64,000 nucleotides of DNA from Pisolithus tinctorius (taxonomy: Eukaryota; Basidiomycota; Agaricomycetes; Boletales; Pisolithaceae), in assembly GCA_024663395.1 (NCBI GenBank), contig JANFAH010000033.1, forward strand, positions 496,001 to 560,000, given 5' to 3'. Every line of letters begins with the position of its first letter. The first letter of the stretch is position 1. Position numbers and translations under genes: made by a program. Of the stretch, positions 43,214-55,874 are shown piece by piece. The notes beneath the pieces are model-generated. The model saw only the letters and a list, made by a program, of their open reading frames with translations, was not told the origin of the DNA and did not search any database.

Positions 43214-46200
43214 TTGACTGCATCCTTGGCACAGTGCAGCAGCTATGTGGTACACTACACAGTGCAGGTGTGCTGTCCTCTCTGCAACTCCTCCTTGATG
43301 CCCATGGCTTTGAATATGGGTGAACTTGGATCAACAGTGTGGTACATGTGCAACTGCACCAAGTACAACTTCAGTCACCCTCATGCAGTCTCCAAGGCAA
43401 CTTTCTACTGTCATATTGATGAGGTGGACACTGAAGAAGAGAAAGCACATTTACGATCTACCAAAACCTATGAGGGGCTCAACTTTGCCAGGCAATCCAC
43501 TTCCACTGCAGCTTGCCATGTAGCCATTCTCCAGGCCATGGCAAAAAGGTGTCTTGAGATGGTTGAAGATGCCTGCAGGCATGTTGGGCATCAGAAGCAT
43601 GCTTGCAGTGCTGACATGGTGAGTTTTCTGAGTTATTTTCATGTAGCAGCACTAACTTCAAAGCCTACCATAGGGTGTACCCCCACCCACACCAGCATTC
43701 CTTGAGGAAGGCTTCAGTCATCCAGCCAACAAGGTATGTCATCAATTCATCCATGCTGATGCTCTGATGCTCTGACACCAATTTTTTCTATAGGACATGT
43801 CTCCAAGTATACCTGGTCTTCCTCTCAACACACCAGCCAACAAGGTAAGTACTCTGTCAATATTCACATTCACATTCACTGATCCAAATGCCTTCATAGG
43901 ATACACCTCCACACTTCCCAGATCTCCCTGAGGATGACTTTGATCCCCCACCTGACAAGGTAAGTTACAAGTGCCAGTGGTTTTTTTGCCCACTAATCCA
44001 ACTTGTTCCAATAGAATCTACCATTGCACACACCCAATGTACCAGATGCAATCCTCCACCTGCCCAATGATGAGGTTAGTCACTATATACTTACAGTATT
44101 ATCTGGACTGCTGACTTCAATCCACATCATAGCAACCTGTAGAATCTGATCTTCCCAGCAATCCATCAACCAATGTGGTTTGACCATTGGATGACATCGA
44201 TTCCCTGCATACCCTCAACATACAGCATCAGTGTCAGGCTTGTCCCATTGTCAATATAGAGGTGCTTGTGGCGACTGCCATATTCCCATCCATGCAAGAG
44301 ACCATGAACTTTGTTGCCAAACTCAAGAACATGTCCTTGAATGATTCAGTCTCCAAGCTTGATGAGGATGCTCTTGAATGGTTACACAACCTCCCAAGTC
44401 AACCAATATCTATTGAGAACCCAGGCATGTGTTTCTCCATATCCACTTACCTAGCTCTCGAGAGCACATCTCAAAATGTGTACAATCATGTCTGCCAAGC
44501 AGCTTGCAGTAGTTTTGCTGGTTCCCTGGGTGCCGATGATATTCTATCCTTCTATAATGTCAAAAAACTTATCACATCCTACATGGGGGTCATTTCTATT
44601 GAACATGACATGTGTTGTAACACCTGCATTGCATATACTGGTCTGTTCTCCCAACTCAAAGTTTTTCCTACATGTGAAGTTTCTTGCTGGAAGGAGGAAT
44701 GGTTGCAAGGCAATTGCAGATGATCCAAAGTCACTGCTCAAACATTCACCACAATTCTAATTGGGCCTCAGCTGCAGGCTCTCTACCAGCACAAAGACAG
44801 TGCTATTGACATGGACTATTTGCATAGACATATGCAAGAGATCCTTTGGCAGTTACAGGAGACAGGGAGTATCCCTGTCATCAACAATGTCTTGATGGGG
44901 TGGGATTACCTTGGTGCCATTCTCAACAGTGACATCAAGCCAAATGATATCATTCTCATGGTTTCAATTGATGGAGTGCAGTTGTATGATAGCAAGGAGT
45001 CAGACTGTTGGATATATATTTGGATCATCATCAACTTACCCCCAGACAAATGATACCACAAGCTTCATGTCTGCCCTGGAGGCTTTATCCCTGGCCCAAA
45101 TAAACCCAAACATCTTGACTCATTCCTCTTCCCAGGTCTACACCACCTTTCTGCTCTTCAGGCTGAAGGGCTCCCCATTTGGAATGCCCACATGGATTCA
45201 CATTACCTCTCTGATATATATCTCTTATTCACCACCACAGATGGCCCCAGTCTCGTCTACTGGAATGGCATGGTGGGACATAGTGGAAAGAATGGCTGTC
45301 ACATGTATTGCAGTGTTATTAGCAGGCATAAGTCACAAGGGAAACACTACTACCCAGCCCTCCTCCAACCTCATGATCATTGCATCAGAGGGAGTGACCA
45401 CCCTGATGTCAATGTCTTTAATCTTCTGTTTGGTGGATGTACCAACTATCTTGCTAACCTCAAAACCATTGTCACCATTTGCAATCAGACTCAGTGGGAC
45501 AAAAAGAAGACTGAGACAGGCCTAACCAAACCCCCCCTCCTTCTCAGACTCCATCCAAATCAGTGTCTCAGCATCCCCCTTTGCATAACCACTGATACAA
45601 TGCATCTTGCCAGTAATATCAGTGACCTTCTCCTCTCTCTTTGGCATGGTACAATTGATCATGCTGATAGCGATGACCCAGAGTGCTGGCCATGGGCAGT
45701 CCTTGCCGATGAAGAAGTATGGCATGCTCATGGGGAGGCTGTCATGCATGCTGGCTTCCATCTCCCTGGCTCTTATGATCGCAAGCCCTGCAACATTGCT
45801 GAAAAGATAAATACCCAGTACAAGACCTGGGAATTCCAATTATACATGTTCACCCTCATGCCCATCCTCCTTTGTTCTGTCCTACCTAGCCCTTTCTGGG
45901 AAAACTACTGCAAGCTCATCCATGGCTTTCAGATCATGTGCCAAAGCACATTGACAAAGGATGAACTTCTTGATGCCCATGCCCTTCTCTGCAGCTGGGA
46001 GCACAAGTTTGAACTCACTTACTATGGCCTCCTTGAGTCTTGTATCCACTTCATTTGCCCTTGCATCCATCAAGTCATCCATCTGGTCTCTGAGGCAATA
46101 CACAAGGGTCCTCCAAGCTGCTATGCCCAGTGGACTATGGAATGCATGATTGGGAGTCTTGGCAAGCAAATTTGACAACCATCAAAACCTTTTGCCAACT

Positions 46201-46950
46201 TAGCTTGTGAGGGTATCTGGCATTGTCAGGTAAATTCCCTCCTATCTGCAATGCCTGAGCTCAATGACTCTGGCAATGGACTCCCCTCTGGTGCTGAGAA
46301 CCTCCATGATGGGTACATTTTGCTTCACAAATGCATGAAGAACTCCATAATCCCCTGGGGTGACAAAGCTGCCACAATTTCTCAATTTCTTGGCCCTGGA
46401 CATGTCCTCCCATGCATCAAGAAATGGGCCTGGTTGTGCCTACCAAATGGGCAGATTGCATGGTTGGCTTGGAGAGAGAAACTCCATCCACCAGAACAAC
46501 TCCACATGTCATGAAATGTTAAGGTCAGTTCACTCATGTTACAAACTCTATCATAAGGCTAAAAGTATATGTAGTTTCTAAGTGATGGCAAGACCCAATG
46601 TGGAGAGGTACAATATTTCACTAGGTTGGCCAACATCAGAGATGGGGGTAGCTGGGAATATATCAACATTGCCATTGTCTGCGATTACTCAACACCTGAT
46701 GAAGATCTACTTTGACTTTCGAATCATGTTGTCCTTGCTTCAACTCTACTCAACTTGTTATCAGTAATCTGTGTCAAACAGATTGTCAGCATTGTTGCAA
46801 TGATTCCTCAGTGCATGGCATTGCCATCAGGCATCAAACAAGATGTATACTGTATGATGGAATGACCTGGATTTGACATGTCTACATGGGGCATACCATA
46901 CAGTGTTTACTGTGATGGGGATGATGATGAAGGTGGAGAAGATGTCAAGT
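43214..46950 (+). pseudogene. Tnp2-family (CACTA) transposase of element G
   Basis: N-terminal zinc-like region CCPLCNSSLMP, then TVWYMCNCTKYNF and AVSKATFYCHIDEV. A string of very short phase-0 exons follows (43674-44133). The Tnp2 core reads IEHDMCCNTCIAYTG, NDIILMVSIDGVQLYDSKES (catalytic Asp), DCWIYIWIIINLPPD, HVCPGGFIPGPNKPKHLDSF and GMVGHSGKNGCHMYC, ending in DHPDVNVFNLLFGG. The long open frame 45192-46175 encodes 327 of these residues. The tail VQYFTRLANIRDGGSWEYIN, VKQIVSIVAMIPQCM ends in a stop near 46950. Frame changes at about 44720, 45050 and 46180-46570, and one or more stops, make it inactive. Confidence 0.85.
43674..44132 (+). repeat. Tandem array of mini-exons in the Tnp2 gene
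   Basis: Exons 43674-43733, 43794-43844, 43900-43959 and 44015-44074 are 60, 51, 60 and 60 nt long, and a fifth starts at 44133. All are in phase 0, separated by introns of about 55-60 nt with GT-AG ends. Encoded peptides are alike: Pro-rich, ending PANK, PANK, PPDK, PNDE, each preceded by a P-x2-P pattern (SIPGLPLNTPANK, HFPDLPEDDFDPPPDK). This looks like repeated duplication of one exon-intron unit. Confidence 0.65.
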
Positions 46951-47621
46951 AGGATCATATGCTCTAGTACTACCAAGTTGAAATCAATGCATTTGAGTTT
47001 ACTGCATGAGTTAACAGCAGTTGAATTGTTCAATGTATGCATGAAAGTACAAGCAATTGCAGAAGGTATCAAAACATTCAATCTAGTCTATGGCATTTCT
47101 CTTCTCTCTCAAGCCTATCCTCATATTTTTCCATAGCTTCCCTCCTATGCATGATTTCAATGAGAAGAATCAAGGGATTGAATGAACAAAGGTAGTACTT
47201 CCAAGGCTGGGGGAGTACTTCCTCCCCAACACCTTGCAGATTCCTACCTTGCCAAGTGAGGAGCATGCAAGGGAATGGAGTTATGCTAGCAGTCTGCCTG
47301 GCACTGATCATTGGATTCCACAGAATTAGTAGGTAGATGCACTTACAGGCTCTTCTCACAATCAGTTGGATCCTCTGACTTGCCAGATTCTTTGAGCTTT
47401 GAATTGCCAAGCACCTGGCTAGCATCCTCCACCTTGACTGGATCCATGTATTCAAGCATGATGTTCTTGACCTGCACAGGTTGTGTGTATGGTTCCTTGA
47501 CTCAAGGGCAGCCATGCTTGTGGAATTCAGGGTGTTTGATGCACAACACAATTCTCTAATGCATTCAATGAGGTTAGCAAAGTCAAAAAAGGCCATCACA
47601 AAAAACTTACCTCAGTACCAG
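46951..47621. other. Element G interior between its two genes, left of the D insertion
   Basis: About 670 bases without a recognised gene. A 173-codon open frame on the minus strand (47078-47599) has no family signature and lies in DNA that is CpG-poor and generally open. It ends at CCAG (47618-47621), one half of the D target duplication. Confidence 0.4.
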
Positions 47622-48753
47622 TGTGAGTCAAAGTGTGGAAAGGTGGTGAAAACCAAACAAATCCAACACCAAAGACAAATATGAGCAAGTGGTGGTTTGC
47701 CTCCACAGAACCTGGAGTGCAGAAGAAAATCTAATGTGGGGGGGGAGTTCAATGGCAGGTGCTCCTGGTGCAAGTTGTCGATGAGTTATGCAGGAGAAGA
47801 TGAGTGAGTGATGACTGGATGAGGGATGCTGAACAGAGTGAAGGTGTTCAGCTGAAAGGACTTAACATGCTCCTGGCACAAGTCAATGACAAGTTACACA
47901 GGAGTGGAGGGATGACTAAGCAAGACTGCTGACTAAGAGGGGATAAAGCTTCAGATAAGGAATGGAGGTAGATAGACCCCTTCATAGAGCCTCAACTACC
48001 AATGATATGAAATGGGACAGTTAGACTCTTCCAAATAAGCCTCAACTGTCAATGACAAGATATGCACTGAACTGACTGCTGAGTGACTTCTTGATTCACT
48101 TGGGGGTGTAGCTAAGTACATGGGGGTTTATATACTGTGGGGGGAGGACAGCTTGTGACAAACAAGGCACAAATGCTTGGTAAGTAATGAGTAAGGACTG
48201 AGTAATCATGATGAGTAAGTGAGAAATGAAAAGTAAGCAAGCAAAGAGGATTGGTAAGTATTGGCAATAAATAAGTCAAGGATAGTCAAAACATCACAGA
48301 ATGAGTCAAATAGAATCAGAAACTGAGTAAGTGCACTGATATCACATTAGGGGGTGGTGATGCAAGTCAGATCTTGGCAGAGACATCTCTAGATCCAAAG
48401 ATGGCATGACAGATGGACAGTGTTTCCAGATAGGGAAGTATTAATTCCAGAATTGAAGGGCATGAGTCAGGCATCAAAGAGGCTAGGGCATTGGGGGTCT
48501 GTGGGGAAACAGGAGCATATGTGATCATGTCTCCCACCCTTTCATCCTCCCAGCAAAGTTAACAAAAACTTCATGAACAGGGCTCTGATGGAGGAGGAGA
48601 AGGGGGGATGTCTTCTGCTGGATCTTGCAGTAAGAAGGCAAGATGCACATCATACTTGTCATGAATGTGATCAGGGAGGCTGGAGAACAGTAGATTATGC
48701 TGCAGCTGTTGCAATGCAGGAAGAATGATGGATGAGATTGGAATAAAGATGGT

Positions 48754-48758
48754 GCAGG
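48754..48758 (+). repeat. Element E target-site duplication GCAGG, left
   Basis: GCAGG at 48754-48758 and again at 56330-56334 on the other side of E. Confidence 0.93.
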
Positions 48759-49213
48759 TGTTACGCTCGACTGAAGTCAAGATGTAGGGAGAGCTCAAAT
48801 GCAGACTAAGGGTTCTACTGAGCAATGGCTGCAGTAACCTCTGTAAATGACAGAGGATTTAGGCAACACCAGTAAGAGTGGTCCGGGTTAGGGACACTGA
48901 GGGCAAAGTTCTGAGTGAGAACGCTGCATATGATTGAGCAGCTCAAGTCTGGGGTTCCAGGACTTGAGCCGGCAGGCCTAAATACTACAAAGAAACGGAC
49001 CATGAGGCGTCTGCATGTGATGATCTAAATATGCCATTGGTTGAACAACGTCAGCACATGTCCTAGGCATGTAACGAGGAGATAACGCTAGTGGTGGAAA
49101 TAGGGAGCCGTTGGATCAGAGAGAAGGCAGCTCGAAAAGGAAAGAAGTGTCCAATGGATCAAACACACGGTAAACGTACAGTGAAAAAGGAAAACAAGGG
49201 GTGAAATGTAACA
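48759..49213 (-). repeat. Element E 3' LTR (left in the window)
   Basis: 455 bp. Plus-strand TGTTACGCTCGACTG to GAAATGTAACA. The polypurine tract of E abuts at 49214. Confidence 0.94.
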
Positions 49214-49251
49214 TTACCCCCTTTCTAAGTGTTGAAGTCCCCGACTTCAAC
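49214..49251 (-). promoter_or_regulatory. Element E polypurine tract with hairpin
   Basis: On the minus strand a perfect 8-bp stem GTTGAAGT/ACTTCAAC (49231-49251) is followed by CTTAGAAAGGGGGTAA and the LTR. The same hairpin-then-purine layout occurs in element C and, more weakly, in A and B. Confidence 0.7.
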
Positions 49252-50340
49252 TACTCTCCATAAGGCTCTCCAGTCATGTTCCCGATGGCGGAATCGTCAA
49301 AGTCAAAGTTGTTGTCATATAAGTCATTATCCTCGCTCCTGATGAGGGTTCGATCATCTACCAACCCAGGGGAGGTAACTCTTTCCTGCAACAGATGACG
49401 AGGTCGCAGGGATGGGCACTGGGCCTGGGTATGTCCAGGGCGAGTGGCATGGCATAAAGGACATTCATAGAGTCCACAATTAATGTGGACGTGTCCGAGA
49501 CGACGGCAGATGTAGCAAGTTTGGCGATAACGAGGATCGGAAGGGGTGAGAGGATGATCAGCCTCAGCAAGTTCATTTAGCACAGGAGCAGGTGGCAGCT
49601 GTGCAAGGGTTTCTATGATGTTCAAAGTATAGTCGAGTTCCGCCCTGGAGACGCCAAAGGTGGTCTCAGGGTCGACTTCAGACGGGGAGTCATGAGACTC
49701 GCAGGGTTGTGGATTGGGGCCTGACAAACAGCAGGCACGAGGTCTGTCAGCTCTTCTGAGAGAGTGAGATGAACGGGAGGAGCAAGAGGATGATGGTGAC
49801 GACACTGGAGGGGAGGACGACACGGACAAAACTGGAGGAGAGGTTGCAGTCGAGGGTCTTCAAGACCCAGGAGGGAGAGGTGCGACTAATGTAGGGTATT
49901 GACGGACATTGTAGATGAGGTCTGCGCCTCTGAGGATGTCAAAGAGTCAGAGTAGCAAGGGAGTTTGCTGAAGAGCAATTTCACCTAAGATAGCACGGGC
50001 AGGAGACAGAAGAGGATTGTGCTGGTTCACATAATGGGAAAGTTCCTCAAGCTGAAGGGCTTGAATGGTAGCATGATACACAAGGTCTAGGGGGGAGTCT
50101 TCATCGACTTCGTGATAAACAGTGCCGACAATGGTGGGGTCAGCGATAAAGAGTCAGTAAGAAGCGATCATCTGATCGCTGGCGGGCTGTCATTGACAAT
50201 GAGCGAATGGGGTGTGGCGACAAGAAGGCTCTCAGGGGTAGGTGTAGCGATGAGGAGGCATTTCGAGGGTGACATTTCTGACAGTGTGGGTAGAACGTCG
50301 AGTGGGTTGTTTCTGAGGGGGAAAGTCTTTAGGGAATCAT
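49251..50340 (-). pseudogene. Element E third ORF, several stops
   Basis: The start ATG at 50340-50338 overlaps the pol stop (ATGA). The reading begins MIPEDFPPQKQPTRRSTHTV and meets about five stops. The final 192 codons (49829-49251) are open: a Ser/Pro run, ELDYTLNIIETLAQLPPAP, then TCYICRRLGHVHINC, a perfect C-x2-C-x4-H-x4-C, and a second knuckle-like CPLCHATRPGHTQAQC. The tail is acidic (NDLYDNNFDFDDSA). Position and C-terminal knuckle match ORF3 of A and B. Confidence 0.72.
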
Positions 50341-53300
50341 TTCTTATAAGTGGAAAGCATATCATCCACATGTTCGAGGTGTGTTTCTTTTTGCCACGAG
50401 TTTTTGGAAGAAGGATAACCCTTCCACTTGATTAAAAAGGCATGTCCGCAGCCGGACCTTTTATGGCTGACTATCGCCTCAACTTCGTATTCTTCTTCTT
50501 CATTGACCAGGTCAGGTGGTGGAGCTGGGAAGTTTGGCCCATGAATGTCATTTTCATGATAGGGTGATAAGAGGGAAGCATGGAAGGTGTTATGAATCTT
50601 CCATCATGTGGGGATCATGAGGCGATAAGTAATTGGAGATAGGACGTTGGAGACAGTAAAGGGTCCTTCTCATTTTGGGGCGAGTTTCCTATTTTCATAG
50701 GAGCATTTCAAATTACGGGCTTCTAGCCAAACCTTATCACCTTTCTGGAACGGGGTGAAGGGTCGTGACGAGCGATCTTTCATGGTTCTTTGGGCTAGAT
50801 CGTGGGCCACAAGGGCTTCTTCTCTAGCTTTACAGAGTTCCTCGAGTCTAGACTCGGTGGCGGGAAGGTGGGTTTCCACGATAAGCGATGGAAGGGGTTT
50901 TGGTTCATAGCCATACATGAGGTAAAACGGCAATTGATGGGTGACGGAGTGTGGGCAGTGGTTGTGCGCAAATTCGGCCATAGGGAGATTGTCCACCCAC
51001 AGAGTGGGGTCATTTTGGCAAAATATGCAGAGATAGGTCTCCACTTCCTGGTTCACACGTTCTGTTTCTCCATTGGTCTGAGGATGATACACCATTGACA
51101 GGGCGAGGGAGTACCCTAAAAGGGAAGCGAGTTCTTTCATGAATGTGGAGGCGAATTGAGGGCCTTGATCGGAAATGATTTTGTCATATAACCCAAAGTG
51201 GGAGTAGACCTTTTTGAAAAATAACGCTGCGATGTCAGCAGCAGAGGCAGTTTTCTTTGTTGGTGTTAAAATTACCCCCTTTGTAAGCCCATGGTCAACC
51301 ACGACCAAGAGGGAATCGTAGCCTTTGGAAACAGGCAAGTCGGTAATCAGATCACAGGAGATCTGTTGGAAGGGGCGGGTCGAGGTGGAGGGGACAGGCG
51401 TAAGGGGAGGTGTCGTTGGGTGGGTGTTAACTTTATTTTGCTGGCACGTGGCACAGCCCTCAGCGTATTTTCGAACAAAGGATGCTAGTCTGGGCCACCA
51501 GAACTCAGAAGAGACGAGTTGGCATGTTTTCAGGACACTGGGGTGCCCCGCCGAGGGGTGGTCATGGTGGTTGGATACAACAGTCCAGTGGAGGGTAGGG
51601 TCATCAGGGATATACACCCGGTCTTTATAGAGTAGTACCCCATTATCGAACCTCCAATCAGAGAGATGAGATTTGAAGGGGAGGGGCATGTCGATGTTTT
51701 TGATCGCATGGAGTGCTGTCTGGACAACAGGGTCCTTCATGGAGGAGGATGTGACCTTCTGGGTAAGGTTCGTATCGATGAGATTAACGAACATGGTTTG
51801 GGGAAGGAGAGTAACTCCTTTGTTATCCTTGTCGTCTTCAGGGATGTGGTCGGGTCGGCAGGAAAGTGCATTGGGTGCGGCCAGGTCTTTCCCTGGGACA
51901 TGTTCAAGTTGCAGATCAAAGTCTGCGAGGTCGAGAAGCCAGCGAGCCTGGCAACGGTTCAAATTTTGTGGTGCTTTGAAATAGGTTAGGTTTCTGTGGT
52001 CAGTAAAGACCTTGACCGGGAAGGGGGAGCCATGGAGGTAATGCCTCCAGGATTTCAATGCACAGATGACTCCGAGTAACTCTCTGTCATATATGTCATA
52101 ATTTCTTTCTGCGGGGTTGAATGACTGAGAGAGGAAAGCGCAGGGTTGCCACTGGCCATTAGAGTCTTCTTGAAGGAGGATGCCTCCAGTTGCATACTTG
52201 GATGCGTCAGTAGTTATCGCAAATGGCTGAGAGACATCGGGCATTCGGAGGGTGGGTTGCACCATGAATATTCTTTTTAACAGTTCAAAGGCAGTCTGGC
52301 ATTTCCTCGACCATTCCCAAATAGTTGTTTTCTTGGTGAGGTCGATAAGGGGTCGGGCGATGTCTGAGTAATAGGGGACAAATCTGCGATAGAAGTTTGC
52401 GAATCCTAAAAAGGACCGCACATCTTTGACTTTTTTGGGAACCTGTCAAGTCCGGGCCTACTCCGACCAACTCCGACGCTAAACAAGGTCTAGAGGAGGG
52501 TCCAGAAGCAAGTCCGACACAGAAGAACAGAACTCTGACTAGCGGAGTGTCGGCAGGAACGAAGACTGCCAAGACAAAGGCGGAGTGGAGTGAGGGCGTC
52601 GGGTTTAGCTCGTGCGCTACCCCCTCGCACGATCTCAGCCCTCGTATTTCAGAGGGAGAGTACAGACAGAGAGTCGGAGATAACTCCGACAGGCAGAAGA
52701 TGGAGTCAGAGGGAGTAGGAACTAAGTTGATATTCGTACTAAAGAACAGCAGAGTACAGTACATGCTTTTATACTGTTACGGAGGTACAGTAATCGGAAT
52801 CGGAACTGACATACGGAGACTGATAAATTTTCAAGTAAAATTTCCTGGACGACGAATGAAGGGTGGACGGAGGACATACGAACGGGTAACACAGAACATC
52901 CAGAAAAGGAAATAGTCCAGGCGCTGGACCATGTGGTGAGCGCGCTGCGGAGTACCTGACTGCGAAGGTAGTCACATGCCCCTGAGAGAACGGACCGCTC
53001 AGTCCGGTAGGAGAGTAACACAAGTCCGACAGCAGTCGGAGTGGAGATTGTTCGTAAACAGCAGATGTTGGGCGGAGTTGGTGCGGAGTGAGTGAACAAC
53101 CGGCGGAGTAGGGTGCGGAGCGTATAGGGACTTATAATGAACGCACGGTCGTGACAGAACCGGCCATTCTGCAATGCCTTGGACTTTGACAGGATCCATG
53201 GCAACAGTATTTTCCTTGATGATCATGCCAAGGTATTCCACCTCGGCAAGATTGAAATGACACTTTTCCAACTTTAGAGGGAGGGAAAGCTCCCTCATCC

Positions 53301-54681
53301 TTTCGAGAACACAGTGGGTTCTTCTCTTGTGTTCCTCAGGATCATTTGAGAAGATGAGGAGGTCATCCATATAGACGACCAACCATCCTTCAGCGATCAT
53401 GTCTTGGAAGGAGTCATTCATGAATCGTTGAAAGGTGGCAGGGGAGTTGCATAGTCCGAAGAACATAACCATCGGTTCGAAAAGTCCTTTGTGCGTGATG
53501 AACGCGGCTTTCCACTGGTCCCCTTCTTTGATGCAGACATTATTGTAGCCTGATCTGACATCCATTTTTGTGAGGATAGATGCTCCCTTGAGTTTGTCGA
53601 CGAGATCAGAAATAAGGGGAAGGGGATATGCATCCTTCACTGTATTCTTATTCAGATATCGGTAATCTTGGCATGGGCAGAGGGAGCCATCTTTCTTCCC
53701 AACAAAGAAGAAGGGAGTGGCTTGGGGTGACTTCGAGGGGCGGATTTTTCCCTCTCGAAGGTTTTCTTCAATGAACCTTTCTGCAGACTCTTGTTCAGAG
53801 AAAGAGAGTGGGTATGCTTTGGCCACCTTGGGGGTGAAATCCTCAACAAGGTTTATGGCATGATCATAGGGTCGTGATGGAGGTAGAATTCCATCAGAGG
53901 GTTTCTTGAAAACCGAGGCAAAATCTTTATAGTCTTCTGGGAGGACAGCCTTCAGTTTCTTCTTGTGTTCTTCTTGTGCCAGCTCAGTGGCGGTGGTGAT
54001 CTTTCTGAGGAAACTGTTGTTTGGGTTGATTTTCTTTGTTTCCTCGATGAGTTTTCCAACCGACATCACAAAGTGTGCTCGGATGGTTTCGTCTTCCAGT
54101 TCTTCGTAATCCATAAACCTGTTTATCCCCTTCTTTTCGGCAGGAGATACAAGGTTCACAGTGGGTTCCTCAATCACAATGGAAGAGACATTGCGTTTTA
54201 ATTCTTTAGACCTGTTGGTCTTTTTGACGATGGACAGGGTACCCATCCTCCAATCAATGATGGGGTTGTTTTCTTGCAACCAGGGGAGGCCAAGGATAAC
54301 GTTTTCCATGCCACAGTTGATTACATGGAAGAAGGACTGATGGACAAGTCCTTTAACCTTGAAGTAGAGGATGGCGGAAAACAATATCCTTCCTTTCGAA
54401 TTTTGGGTTCCATCTGCATTTTTGGCAAGGATGGGTTCAGCAAGTCGTTGAGTGGGGATTCGGTGCTTTTGCACAAAGGCCCAGTCAATGCAGGAGATTT
54501 CTGCTCCAGAGTCAACTAGAGCAGTGGTGTTGACGACTTTCGAGGTTGTTTCTGATGGATAGAGGGAAATGGGAATCTGCATAGTACGTTCTGGTGTAGA
54601 CGTTACTAGTACAGGTGCAACAGAAACAAGACTGTCCTTAGTATGGGGAACATCTGGCGTCAACTCAGAGTTCCCTTTCAA
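50337..54681 (-). pseudogene. Element E pol: protease, RT, RNase H, integrase, chromodomain
   Basis: Enters by -1 shift at 54681 (LKGNSELTPD). Protease TALVDSGAEISCID. RT with PFFFVGKKDGSLCPCQDYRY, AFITHKGLFEP and VVYMDDLLIF. The frame is cut at 53157 by solo LTR F and resumes at 52443 with VRSFLGFANFYRRFVPYYSD. RNase H ITTDASKYATGG and VFTDHRNLTYF. Integrase HHCC (HDHPSAGHPS, YAEGCATCQ), core VVVDHGL, IISDQGPQFAS and NGETERVNQEV, so all three catalytic acids are present. Two TGA stops (50670-50672, 50604-50606) precede a chromodomain (EEYEVEAIVSHKRSG, FLIKWKGYPSSKNSW). It stops at TGA 50337-50339. Confidence 0.92.
52444..53156 (-). repeat. Solo LTR F inside element E pol
   Basis: 713 bp, TGTCAAGTCC to GTCGTGACA, with target duplication GAACC at 52439-52443 and 53157-53161. 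Removing it and one duplication rejoins the RT frame. A TATAAAAG box lies on the minus strand (52766-52773), so the LTR probably points that way. No internal region or second LTR remains. Its family is not otherwise present in the window. Confidence 0.9.
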
Positions 54682-55792
54682 AAATCCTTTCCAAGCGCTC
54701 TGGCAATGTTTACCAGGGCGATGGAAGGTCCAGGTGACTTTTCTTCTTCGTCACTTTCTTCAACCTCCACAATTTTGCGGATTTTCTTGACTTTCTTTTG
54801 GGGAGTCTTCCCTTTGTCAGGACATTCCCTAGAGAGATGCCCTTTGTTTCCGCAACCGAAACATCTTCCTTCTTTGATGTGACGGTCTCTTCTTCTTTGG
54901 AGAGTCTCACTCCATCCACGTCCATAGCATTGGGATCTTTTTCTTCGGTGAGGTTGTTCTTGGGGTAGAATGTCCTCTTTTCTTTTCTTCCCGAGAATTC
55001 ATTTACCTTCCTCCATTTGGCATCAAACTTTTGTGCCTGGGTGTACCACTCGGTGATCTTTATGGGAGTGGTTTCCATCATGTGGATATGGTTCGCAATA
55101 AAGGGTTTGAGTCCTTGGGAGAAGAACTCAATTAATGCGACATCTTCTGTGATGGTAGAGTCGGCAGTGGCAGTTTGGAAATCAGTGATGTATTGCTCAA
55201 CCAATTCTTTTTGTTTCATGGTACGCAATTTGGCGATCGCAGTACCGGCAGTGTCGGAGGAAGTGAAGGAACTTTTAAAATCTTTCATAAAATTGGCGAA
55301 GGTGCCGAAACTCGGGGGTTTCTTTTCCAGAGAAGTTTTCTGGAAGGTGGCAGCCCAGGAATGGGCAACACCTTTCTTCATATATGACAGGGCATAGATG
55401 ACCATTTTGGTGTCTGTGTCATAAATCTCTTCGTTGACCAAGAGATAGGTCTGTACTGAGTACAGCCAGCTCATAGCGGTCTTCTGGTCTCCATCAAAGT
55501 CAGACAGAGCACCAATCTTCAATTCAGTTGCTTTGACCATGGTGGTTGCAGCTTTCGATGATGAACCGGACATTGTATTCAGTGGTGGGGGTGGTACTGC
55601 GGGTAAGGCAGGAGGAGGTACTGGTGGGATGGGAGTACCAAGTGTGGCAAGGGACTGGGTGAAGAGGTTCGAGAGGATACCAGAGGTAAAGCCTCTATCC
55701 GGTTGTTCGGGTTCGTTGGAGGAGGTGTCGGTGACAGTGCTCTCCTGTTCTTCGTCAGATGACGATTCTTCACGAGTGGGTTGCAATGGCAC
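54678..55792 (-). pseudogene. Element E gag, one frame change
   Basis: From about 55792 (entered at GTG; no ATG in frame) the protein is acidic and Ser-rich (REESSSDEEQESTVTDTSSN), then has the capsid-type domain (MSWLYSVQTYLLVNEEIYDT, TAIAKLRTMKQKELVEQYIT, VALIEFFSQGLKPFI). Near 54870 the frame must change by one base to read the zinc knuckle CFGCGNKGHLSREC. It then ends ARALGKDF and TGA at 54678-54680, inside GGATTTTTGAAAGG. The internal change is probably a single-base deletion. Confidence 0.85.
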
Positions 55793-55874
55793 CCAATGTT
55801 GGTTGTTTTGGGGGTTCGTGGTGGTTCACTAAACAGTGACCGATTCGGCCAAAGGCTGTGTAGACTTGAGCTTT

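Noticed and set aside
47078..47599. 173-codon minus-strand frame in element G
   Set aside because: No recognisable motif; the DNA is CpG-poor and unusually open. Kept only as a remark in the interval entry.
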